Made by a program: the position numbers and the translations under genes. Shown here piece by piece: positions 9,973-19,530 of a stretch of DNA of 64,000 bases. The stretch's first letter is position 1. Each line of letters begins with the position of its first letter. The notes under the pieces were generated by a model. It saw only the letters and a list, made by a program, of their open reading frames with translations. It was not told the DNA's origin and made no database searches. Source of the stretch: Haemaphysalis longicornis (Eukaryota; Arthropoda; Arachnida; Ixodida; Ixodidae); the NCBI GenBank assembly GCA_013339765.2, contig CM023457.1, positions 27,424,909 through 27,488,908 of the forward strand, given 5' to 3'.

Positions 9973-12090
9973 CCCACGAAGGTGAAGAATATCCCTTCTG
10001 GTTCTATCTGGTTCCAGTTCAACTGGTTCATTGGACGATTCCCAGATGAAACCAGTAGCTACTGGGACCAGTAGGACCAAACCAGTAGTTCTGGGACCAG
10101 TAGGACCAAACCAGTAGGACTGGGACCAGTAGGGGTAAACCAGTAGCATCTGGAACCAGCAGTGTTCAAAACCAGTATCAACTGGTCGTAGTCCTTGTGG
10201 ACGAGTTGCTACTGATCGACCAAAACAGATCATTCTCAGACAGGGCACTAGCAGAAGGCGCACGGAATATTCCTCAGCATGGAAACTGCTGAGGAATATT
10301 TCAGTCCCAGATGGAAGTGATTCTAGCCTAGTTGGAACATAACAGAAATCATTCGCAGCTCATTGCAAGTTAGTGCCAGTCGTGATTTATATTGAAGCAA
10401 CAAGTACTGTACGGAAAATAAACTTAAAACATTTTATTAGGCTGATAAACTTTAATAATACAGTTTCCAAGCAAGCTGTGACTTGTTCCTGCCAAAGCAT
10501 AATGGCTGGGAAGTGGAGAAGATACACAATGTTTGGATATACACGTGGTCCTACCTTCGCGGTCTAGCAAACAGCAGGCCTCGATCGGGTCATGGCACAA
10601 CAGTAACTGCATAATGGCATCTCTTTGGTGCAGGACGAATGTATAAGGAAGCACTTGTTGTGACTGCACAGCTGGAGCACTTCTATGAACCGCTTGAACA
10701 AAAGTGGTTTGGACTTCCATTGTCCGCTAGAACCAAATTGAAGAAGCCTCGTACGTCTTCATCGAAAATATAAGCACCAACAACCAGCGCCGCCATTACT
10801 GTCGCGCAATGAATAAATTGTTACTAACAATGCAGTTCACTCGTTTAAGTACGGACCAACTTGCACTCTTTTTAACTCGGTGAACTGGTTTAACAGCGCA
10901 GTCGTGCTTCACCGCCATTTTGAATATGCAATCGGCTTAGCTTGGTTTGGCTTGACTTCACAAGCTTCCTTGACAATGTTGCCAGCGGCGTTATGAGGTC
11001 GATTATCAGTCTTTTTTTTTCTGCATTACAAGTTCTTGCCGCCTTGCGATTTGTAAACGCTTTTAAAGACGACTATCCAACATTTGTGCTAATTGGGTGT
11101 ATTACGTTTGTCAAGTATTCACTGGTGGCCAGGAGCACATTACATATAATAAAATTATGTAAACGTGGCACAGAAAAAATTCACCTAAATATTTTATTAG
11201 CTGCATGAACTGCATTTAAGGGAACATTTTAGAGCTGCTCAGGACGTAGCAGCTAAATTTGTGCCTGCCCGATGCAATTGAAATTCAAATGTGTAATCAA
11301 ACAGCTCTCTTCTGATAGGATGATTGATTCACAACCAATTGTGGTGTGCCAAAGTTGCAAATTATCATTCAATAACCCCACTTAAACTCTCTATCCTTCT
11401 AGAAAAAGCATGTCTGTTAAGAGACTAGCCATACTAGGTAAAAGTTATAGTTGCTTGAGAATGAGGGCCCAAACACTGATTTATTAGCAGAGTTCTCAAG
11501 AATAACCCCAACGTAACTGCAACTGGTACTATGTTTCATCCCAAATACAAAACATTACATGCCGTGTAGATTCTGTTTAAAACAATAACCTATCATCTGG
11601 GAGCAGTTGAAACCAGTTTTATGTGGTACCAATTGAGACCACGGGAAACCACTAGCACACCAGGCCGTTGAAGCTAGTGCCAAACTTGAAACCAGTATTC
11701 CTGGTAACTCGGCCCAGATGAAACCAGATACTATCAGGCCACTGCAGTTTCCAACTGGGACCAGTTTGAATTAGTTATCCAGCAACTGGGACCAGATGGA
11801 ACCAGTAGCACACCAGGCCACTGACAACTGGGACCAGTTTGAATTAGTTATCTAGCAACTGGGACCAGATGGAACCAGTAGCACACCAGGCCACTGACAA
11901 CTGGACCAGTTCAAACCCAGATAAACAGTAACTGGGTTTAAATGACACCAGTAGCAAACCAGACCATTGGCAACAGGGGCCAGTTGAAACCACTAACAGA
12001 GTAACTGGGACCAGTTGAAACCAGATGCCGCACATGTGGGACCAGATGAAACCAGAAGAAAACCAGTAGGGCATTTTCACCTTTTAGAGG
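9973..12090. mobile_element. Palindrome-array element 2 (ACTGGGACCAGT type)
   Basis: About 2.1 kb. Both ends have inverted copies of AAGGTGAA-A/G-AAT followed by CCCT and CTGGTT (left from about 9973; right, read on the other strand, from about 12090). The left array (9993-10190) and the right array (11590-12071) consist of many copies of ACTGGGACCAGT and CCAGATGAAACCAGT. The right array includes a near-exact 60-base tandem duplication (about 11770-11900). The middle 1.4 kb is AT-rich, with no recognisable transposase. Target duplication is unclear (TA on the left, TG on the right). Confidence 0.65.
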
Positions 12091-12738
12091 TGAAATGTTA
12101 TAGGCTAGGGTCCGGTCAATAGCTGCGCGCGTCGACAGGGTGCGTAGAAAAAAAGTCGCGTTGACAGCATATATCTTGCGGCAAAACTAGCGTTTGCTCT
12201 GTATATGTCGATCTAATCTCGCTCCTAAAAAAATCATAAAAGAAATTGGTCGCCAGGGCGGTTTCATCACTACGCTGTGTTTCATTTAACTGTCATAATT
12301 AGTTCACAAGTGATGTTATAAACGCTGAAAAATTCCTGTCTGCACTACATGGATGCGTGGGGGGCCATGTAGAGCAGACAAAAAACGGCTGTAACTTCTG
12401 TTTTATCAAAACTATCGCGAAACAAATATTGCAATTAGCAGCTAAACTACTCGAACATCACGGCAGGTTTTATCTACTTTTCCCCATTACGTAATTCACA
12501 GCTGAAGTTGGAATTACCGTCTGCTGTCAATACACCTACGTGAGGGAAACGGACAGCTCCATGGTTGTCCGCTACAATAAACTCTAGTCCCTGCAAGTTT
12601 CATTAAGACAATTAAATAAAAAGTATGCGTTCAATCACAAGTTACAACCAACGTGTTTGTTTAATGCACCTCTTCCATTGCATCCTGCTGTTCCGCTGGC
12701 CAGCCTTCACAGAGAAGTACGGCAGTAAACGTTTTTTA
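12091..12738. other. No gene recognised
   Basis: AT-rich sequence, no repeat partner seen in the window. Confidence 0.4.
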
Positions 12739-13261
12739 GATGCGACGCATCTCTTGCTCTGAGCCATGTCCCTTCTGCGTCGGCGTTGTCCGGCGTCCGC
12801 ACGCCAGCTGCGCATGCGCGACTCTCCTCCCGTCTTCTCTCCGACAGCTGTGCGCGCAACGCTCTCACTCCGCCTCATTATCATAAACAACAGCTGTGTG
12901 CGCGCGCTTCGCTCCGCTCCTGTCGCGCAAGCGTGCGCATGCGCGACTATTCTCCGTTGTCTCCTCTCCTTGAAGCGCTGTGAATATAAAGCGGGTATCG
13001 CGCTGCGGCGGTTCAGTCAGCGCTCGCTCTCGTTCGACTTCGCGTCACTTTGCTTGAAGACTGCGTGCTTGACTTGATTCTTCCGATGAAGACGTGATGG
13101 AAGCGACGGTCCCTTCATGAAAGTAAAATTACGCCCATCTTCCCGCGTATGAGAACACCCGCATGTGATGGAATGCATCATACGCGTTCACAACACGTTT
13201 CACCCGATTTAGAGAATCAACCCAATGGAAACGCCAATTGAACCCCCCGATGCGTCGCATC
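12739..13261 (+). repeat. Repeat bounded by GATGCG(A/T)CGCATC palindromes
   Basis: Starts with the palindrome GATGCGACGCATC (12739-12751) and ends with GATGCGTCGCATC (13249-13261). It holds several TGCGCATGCGCGAC words that also occur at 22920-22940 beside a GATGCTTTCGCATC palindrome. The downstream flank (13262-13320) resembles the reverse complement of 7746-7805, so this is a dispersed family. A strong TATA/initiator pair lies inside. Confidence 0.55.
12985..13017 (+). promoter_or_regulatory. Candidate Pol II core promoter (TATA plus initiator)
   Basis: TATAAA at 12985-12990 and an arthropod-type initiator TCAGT at 13013-13017, with the initiator A 30 bases from the first T of the TATA box, the canonical spacing. 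It sits in a GC-rich context inside the 12739-13261 repeat. What would be transcribed is not clear: no conserved frame follows. Confidence 0.5.
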
Positions 13262-14257
13262 ACACCAGGGTTCCCTCGCGGGGAGAGGGGCGTAATTTTT
13301 TCAATACACCCAGTACTTTTATTCCCAAATGTACGATCTCAAAGCGTGTGCCTGCCACTATCAGAAAACATTTCAGTGCGGTGAAAAATTTCATATATAT
13401 GCTTATAATTTCAATTTGCGTGTGGCCTGGATGTTAAAGTTTCTTGTGCGATGGGGCCTGGTTGGTGACTGTTGCAACAACATGGCATGGCAACCGAAAA
13501 CTCGTTCATCACCAGAAATAACTTGTTATAATAACTCTATAAATAATCTCCGAGAAAGTACTGCGTACCACTCCGTATGCTCGCTCCACGCTTGAAACAT
13601 GGTCAACCTTTCCTTGATCGCTGGCACACCTTTGCTTCAGTTAAATAAGTTTCTCTGAGCTGCTGAGACAAGCCGCCTTCATAAAGTTATTGTCGAGTCT
13701 CTTATTTCATCAAAACTAACGCCAGTAGGGGAGTTAAGAGCAATTGCGACAGCGAAGACACTCAGCCGCGCAATCTCCGCAGGAGTCGGTGCGAGCGGCC
13801 GAACAGTCGGCTAACACCGCCACCTCGCGGCACGTTGCGGAGTGAGCCGCATTACCTTTTTTTTTTTTTTTTTTTTGCTGGGGGATGCGCCGAACGGCGC
13901 GCCGCCGGCAGCAAATCGCGGAGGCCATGGCTGGGGAGCCCTGTTTACGGTTAGTCAACCTGGATGTAGCCACCATACCGCGCTGGGCCATTTGCTGCCC
14001 TTGTTTTTGACCGTATTTGCACCTGTCTTGTTTTTGTTAAGGTAGAAAATAATCATTTCCTGTAACATGGTGTTCGCTCGACGAATATGATCCCGTAAGA
14101 CACCGTCGCTTACTCCAATCAGCCAGTGTCGTCTGAGACAACCCCAAAGCGCAGCAGTGCTGTGCAGCTAAAACAGCATAGTGCGCGCAGTACCAACAGC
14201 AGTACACATCAGTACTTCTACGTTTACGTGTATTTTCTCAACTTCCACTATTCAGCC
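13262..14257. other. No gene recognised; repeat-derived
   Basis: Holds a T16 tract at 13858-13876 next to the inverted copy of the 8390-8450 repeat (13880-13935). No coding signal. Confidence 0.4.
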
Positions 14258-15028
14258 GGCCCAAGCAAGCACGGACGTCCGAAATACAGCCGAACATCCA
14301 AGGTCCAGTTTGGACGGCCACTGTACGTCCATGTTTGGACGTACGTACATTTTCGGACGTACAGTGGAAATCCTGATCCAGAAACGGATGTAATAGTCTG
14401 AATGACATCCGCCAACGGACGTAACAAGTTACTACGAAGCATCAAATAATGGTGTAAATTGACTATAAAAGCAAAAACGAAAAAGCTACTGTGCTTTTCA
14501 ATTAAAACGCTTCTGTACATCAACACCCCGGCTTGTAGGTGCCCAAGTTTCATCTGCATATTTCTAATATTAAGCCTGATTTTTTTAATTTTTGAAGCAC
14601 TTCACGAACTCTGACGATGCTCTGTTTGAGAAAGGATATATAAGAATTGAAAACCTCTAACGAAACATGAGAAGCAAGTTCACTGCGTTTATGCATGCCG
14701 TCTGCCCGGTAATGCCGTCAACCCTCAAATGAGGGTTGACAGTATGTTCAAATAAAATAAATAAATAAATGTGTTAGCCTTGCGCCGTGTACTATTCGCT
14801 GTATGAACATTAGCTTCTCGTTATGTGATTCTAGAAATTTTTACTGAACATCCAAAGTACAGCCAATTTAGTACGTCCGACGGGATGTACGGAAGTGTTA
14901 GAACCGGACATCCCACGGACGTACATGGTAAGTCCATCGACCCTAAAACGGACGTCATACGGACGTCCGCTAGAGCCGGAATGGACGTACGGTGGACGGC
15001 CAACGGACGTCCGGTGGTTGCTTGGACC
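14258..15028. mobile_element. Palindrome-array element 3 (GGACGTACGTCC type)
   Basis: Inverted termini GGCCCAAGCAAGCAC (left) and GGTCCAAGCAACCAC (right, opposite strand). Left array 14270-14425 and right array 14870-15015 are made of GGACGTCC, GGACGTAC and TACGTCC words; the middle 400 bases are AT-rich. One interior hairpin has the 11-base stem GTCAACCCTCA (14717-14740). No transposase. Architecture matches elements 1, 2 and 4, but its terminal motif differs. Confidence 0.65.
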
Positions 15029-15059
15029 CACCATTCTTACTGCTATGAAAAGAATGTGC

Positions 15060-15331
15060 CCTAAATGTAAGCTCAAATAGCTCGCTCGGCAAGCTTATAG
15101 CCCTCCTAATTTGCGTTTGCTTTTGCCGGCTTCAGCCAATCGCAGAGGAGGTGCGTATGACATCATAGGTTCTGTTACGGGAAATGAGCTAGTGGGTCGC
15201 ATGGCCATTCCCTTTTTTCCTAATTATATAGCTCGTTTGAGTGAAGTGTACGTTAAAAGTGGTGTCATTATGATTCTAACAAGGTAATCTTTCGAATGAA
15301 CCAAAATCGTGTTTTGTCTGCATGGCCCCTC
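15060..15331 (+). mobile_element. Right half of a TTAA-type MITE (family D)
   Basis: Aligns with the right half of 18110-18615, sharing GACATCATAGGTT/GACGTCATAGAAA, GGGAAAT-GGCTAG and GGGTCGC blocks, and ends TTTTGTCTGCATGGCCCCT. The flanking tetranucleotide is CTAA, a likely mutated TTAA. The left half is absent and may have been lost where the GGACGT element abuts. Confidence 0.6.
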
Positions 15332-15988
15332 TAAAAAAATGGCAATATTGCTCATTTTCAGGCACTCATCGCAGTGTGTGGCGCTTCATGTAAAAATACA
15401 GACTTGGGTTCATTCGAAATGGTGCAGAGCGGGAATTTATTCCTTTTAAACAAGAACATAGTTTTTTTTTTTGTATTGAGCGGCCACCACGGCCTCAGTC
15501 GGCGGGCCATAAGTTGGCTTCACTGCACCAAGGGTCCCTCCTCGGCAGCGAGAGGTGCCGTGGTCGTGGACGCCCGCGTTTTGGGATTGTCACGTGGTTA
15601 GCTGCTTCACAAAGGCGCGGCTGGCAGCTCGCTGGTCCTGGATTTCTGGACGCCGTCATCAGGGACGCCAGGTTGGGCTCTACATAGACAGATTGCTCAA
15701 CTTTTTTTCATGAGTGGCGGGGAAAATTGTTTGTTGGCTATTTGGCTATGTTTGGGTTATTCTGTATTTTTTCTTGAAACACCCAAAAGATGTAGCCAAA
15801 ATGCAACTAAGCTGGCTCGGAAAAAAATAAAATAACCAATCGCAACTTTCTAATAGCTACGCATACCAATCTTACAGTCTAAACGTAACAGTAAGAAAGA
15901 CTAAGAAGATATGGAGTTTTAAATGGTTGAAAGTAGGTTCGCGCTGAAAAACAAGTTACAGAAAATGTCCGGAAATTTTATCTCTTTT
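15332..15988. other. No gene recognised
   Basis: Unconserved short frames, some GC-rich (15480-15600). No repeat partner seen. Confidence 0.4.
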
Positions 15989-16674
15989 AAAGACGATAGT
16001 CTTTCTTGGGCTACTTAAACCCAGAAATTTTGGTCTGTCTGTCTGACTGTTTGTGACTCGATTCCTCCACCCGGTCGAGGTACAGTAGAAATTGCGCAAT
16101 AGTATTATATACTCACAGCCAAATATAAACGTATAAGCCCGGTTTATATGTTCATACTTGTAAGCTTTGTTGAACAAGAACAAGACATTACGCAAATATA
16201 AGAGAGGAAATGAGTACACAAGGGATATTTACAGTGTTTCTTTATTAAAAATTCATCGATGCTTGGTTTTTTCGATCGCAAATGATATTCTACATCTACT
16301 GCCGAAAACTGCCCCCTGCTGTTGCCCGCGCCACCTCCTGGCGGCATATAAAAAATCACGCGGCAACAGCAACGAAAGGTTCCACTAGCTAGGTCCCACG
16401 TTCTGCTTGGAACGCACGTGGAGCGCGGCCACGCGGTTCTATAAAAAGTTAAGTCGGCCGCCTCGGTTCACGCGCTGTCTCCGCCGTACTGCAGCGCTGG
16501 CATCGAGAAACCCGGCCTGTAGCAGTGGAGCGTGGTAAATTGAAATCTCCTTGAGCAAACCTTTAGTGTGTTTACCATGGGATGAGCGCGACGGTACAGG
16601 AACAGCATGAGAGGTGAGCGGGAAAGCAAAGAGTTGCATTTCCATGGCAAATGTCTACAAAGACTTTCGTCTTT
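15989..16674 (+). mobile_element. Inverted-repeat element family C, copy 2
   Basis: Termini AAAGACGATAGTCTTTC and AAAGACTTTCGTCTTTT. It aligns with copy 1 throughout, including the GTCTGTCTGTC tract, GGTTCCACTAGNTAGGT and the ATGAGNGGTGAGCGGGAAAGC block. Right of the terminus both copies continue GACGACATTTGCAACGAAAG. Confidence 0.7.
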
Positions 16675-16856
16675 TGACGACATTTGCAACGAAAGGAGCA
16701 GATACACGGTCAATTTTTTCAAACATCGACACTGCCCATGGGCATCGACTTGCAGTACGCAGCAATTTAGGAGGCCACGTGGGCACGCCGATGATGGCCC
16801 GATCCCTGGCACCGATCATCGGCGTGCCCGTCATCGGCAGATGACCAGTTGTAGGA

Positions 16857-17095
16857 ACCCGCCTCAATGGTTCAGTTGCTTGCTAAGGCGTTGTGCTGCT
16901 GAGCACAAGGACGCGGGTTCGATTCCCGGCCGTGACGGCCGCTTTTCTGATGGAGGCGAAAAGGGAAAACGCCCGTGTGTTCGAGATTTCGGCGCACGTT
17001 TAAGATTTTTTCCCCAGGTGGTCAAAATTAATCCGGAGCCCTCCACCACGGCGCGCCTCATCGCCTGCGTTGCGTCGGCGCGTTAAACCCTACAA

Positions 17096-17152
<57 letters not shown>
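16857..17152 (+). mobile_element. tRNA-derived SINE with (AAAT)n tail
   Basis: Pol III B box GGTTCGATTCC in the phrase GCGGGTTCGATTCCCGGCC, A-box region near TGGTTCAGTTGCTTGCTAAG, then the body ending GGCGCGTTAAACC and an (AAAT)n tail at 17094-17152. A second, better A box and the same body occur in the SINE at 53125-54981, where the body is interrupted. The tail expansion is a microsatellite. Confidence 0.8.
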
Positions 17153-17155
<3 letters not shown>

Positions 17156-17429
17156 CTCCGCGACGCTGCGTTCACGTAGACAGATGTAGTAGCCCACAGG
17201 CCGACAGTTCGACTTTGCTGCATTTAGGAGGCTGTCGTTTTCACCGTGGTCGCTGACGTTGGGGCTTTGTTAGTTGAAAATTGTGGGCGGAAGGGATATT
17301 AAAGGAGCTTTAAAGGAGAACTCACACGAAATTTTTGTGTTACGTTTTTCTCGCGACTATAAGTGGCTCATTAATCATAGAATGGCACATTAGATCAAGC
17401 AAGATCGCATCCCAAAATTTTCAACAATC
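17153..17429. other. Flank of SINE and LINE; TTAA word
   Basis: Contains TTAAAGGAG repeats at 17302-17320, possibly the left end of another TTAA-type element. No gene. Confidence 0.3.
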
Positions 17430-18105
17430 CTCAACATCTGGCATGCTTCCCGACACCGGGTTATTAGGAAAGATAAAGCCAATTCACACAACTGCCTTAC
17501 AACTACCGACCCACGTCTTTAACGTGCACATGGTGCAAAACGATTGAGCACATACTCAATTCACACGTGTGCAATCACCTTGAGACGAACAATTTCTTTT
17601 TTCCTTATCAGCATGGTTTTAGGAAGGGACTTTCGTGTGAACCACAATTGTTTGAATTAACCACCGACTTGCACTTTAACATGGACAGTGACCTTCAAAC
17701 GGACGGTATCTTTCTCGATTTTTTTAAAGCCTTTGATCGCGTGCCCCACTGCGGACTAATCTCTAAATTATCTACTCTACGTCTTGACTAACATTATCCT
17801 GGATTCGAAACTTCATTTCTTTTCGACAGCAGTTAACTGTTGTGAACAATTTCTCGTGCCCTTCTGTTAGTTCGGGCGTACCGCAAGGCAGCGTCCTTGG
17901 GCCCTTACTCTTTTTAATCTACATTATTGACTTACCATCCGAGATTACTTCCGGCATGTGTCTTTTTGCCGATGGATGTATAATATACCGTTCTATAAAC
18001 TCCAGTAATGATCACTTAATTATTCAAGCAGATCTTAACCGTATTTGTAAATGGTGTGACAAATGGCTCATGAAATTGAACTTTACAAAATGCGAGGTAA
18101 TGTCC
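17430..18105 (+). pseudogene. CR1-like LINE, reverse transcriptase (left part)
   Basis: Reverse transcriptase of a non-LTR retrotransposon, 5'-truncated and decayed. Recognisable blocks in order: FPYQHGFRKGLSCEPQL near 17600, IFLDFFKAFDRVPH near 17710, SGVPQGSVLGPLLF near 17870 and CLFADGCIIY near 17960. The catalytic pair normally read as ADD is ADG, so the second metal-binding Asp is lost. There are also stop codons and a frame change near 17790. The reading breaks at TTAA 18106 because of an inserted MITE and resumes at 18620. The element would copy its own RNA; it is not a host gene. Clade assignment (CR1/Jockey-like) is by resemblance. Confidence 0.85.
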
Positions 18106-18109
18106 TTAA

Positions 18110-18615
18110 AGGGTCCATGAAGAGAAAATACAACTTCGTGTAATTTGAAAGAACTAGGATTCAGTATCTCACTCAGCTCCATTACAGCCCCAAAAGATGT
18201 TTTTTTAACGAAAAAAAGCAAGAAGTATTTTAAAACTTTCAAATTTTGCGCCACAGTGACGTGTTATGAGCAAGAATGACGTCATACGGGCCAACAATAA
18301 AACATAATTTTCAGTGCGTTAACTGCACGTTAGCATTCAAGCGATGCGGTCAAATGGAACTAGAGGCCCCATTACAGACGTCCAGTCATGTGTCGTCACG
18401 ACAGGTCAGTTAGGCGGCCGCCAATCGCACAAACAAGGTTCCGTGACGTCATAGAAAAGTTGCGGGAAATTGGCTAGGGGGTCGCGACTGCTTCACACGT
18501 TTTCTTTAATATCTCCGTTATTTGTTCGAAGATTGCGATTATATTAGTATCATTGTTATCGGGACTAAGCAGCCTTTCTAATAAACCAGACTTGTATTTT
18601 GTCTTCATGGCTCCT
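18110..18615. mobile_element. Complete TTAA-type MITE (family D) inside a LINE
   Basis: A 506-base element with inverted termini AGGGTCCATGAAGAGAAAAT and AGGAGCCATGAAGACAAAAT, flanked by TTAA at 18106-18109 and 18616-18619. Duplication of TTAA is the signature of piggyBac- and Kolobok-type transposases. It has no coding capacity. Removing it with one TTAA rejoins the LINE reading frame in phase (after EVMSL, on to the N-S-E-F-S-Y-Y-L-N segment). Two fragmentary relatives are at 7614-7740 and 15060-15331. Confidence 0.88.
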
Positions 18616-18619
18616 TTAA

Positions 18620-19530
18620 GCCGTAAACAGGTCAACTCTGAATTTTCCTATTACTTGAATAACACAATACTTTCCCACACTTCTTCCTACAAATACCTTG
18701 GTGTTGTTCTTACAGCGAATCTTTAATGGGCCTCACACATCGTGTGTGCCAAAGCATCGCGCTCACTACGCCGCAACTTGCGAAATTCCCCTACTAACAT
18801 TCGAAAACTCGCCTTCCTTACCTTTATTCTGCCAATATTGGAATTCGTCTAAGCAATTTGGTCCCCTCACTAAAACTACTTAATCATAATGGCAGAAAGG
18901 ATTCAAAATAGAGCAGCCCTCTTCATATCACGTAACTACGATATCAGAGTCAATCATAACAAAAATTAAATTAGACGTTCAACTGCCGCCATTAAATAGC
19001 CGCCGCAATATTGCTCTTCTCTGCCTGTTTCAATAATACATTACCTCTAATAAACGAACCCAGCTTCAGCTACATACACCTCACTCTTTTTCTTGCAGAT
19101 TGCATAATCACTTCAGCTTCGTGCGCATATACGGTAAAAACTAATGCATTCAATTCATCACCGCTGCCTCGGGCCGTTCGTCTTTGGAATTACCTCCCCG
19201 ATTGCATACCCTCCATATCTAATCCTATTGGTTTCTCCTTCAGCTACTCCCTCTTTTCACCATGTGACCATGAATTCTTGAATTCTGAGTGTATTGTATA
19301 CTACTGCGATTTATATTTCCGTTGTCTTTTATTTGTTCAAAATGTTCAAGTCAACAAGTATTGTATACCTTCAAATGTAACTCACCCTTTATCGCGAATA
19401 AGTGACTTCATTTATATTTTTTGTTGTTCCAAGGATCCTGCCAGTAAGTTGTGCGTTATCTGTCTGTAAATTTTCGAATTCCCCCCTTACCCAATGCCCT
19501 GTTCTGGGGCCTGCAAGATCTTTATGGAAA
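18620..19530 (+). pseudogene. CR1-like LINE, reverse transcriptase C-terminus and 3' end
   Basis: Continuation of the LINE from 18105. It encodes a YKYLGVVL block (near 18690), then decayed thumb-region sequence, and the C-terminal hallmark LPRAVRLWNYLPD near 19170 that closes the ORF in CR1/Jockey-like elements. The 3' untranslated part ends near 19530 with GTTCTGGGGCCTGCAAGAT and AT-rich sequence. Frame shifts occur at about 18720 and 18960. Confidence 0.8.

Noticed and set aside
9993..12071. Spaced short repeats looking like a CRISPR-type array (also at 53260 and 14270)
   Set aside because: Repeats are palindromic and of 10-14 bases, spacing is irregular, they lie in inverted pairs within transposon-like ends, and the genome is eukaryotic.
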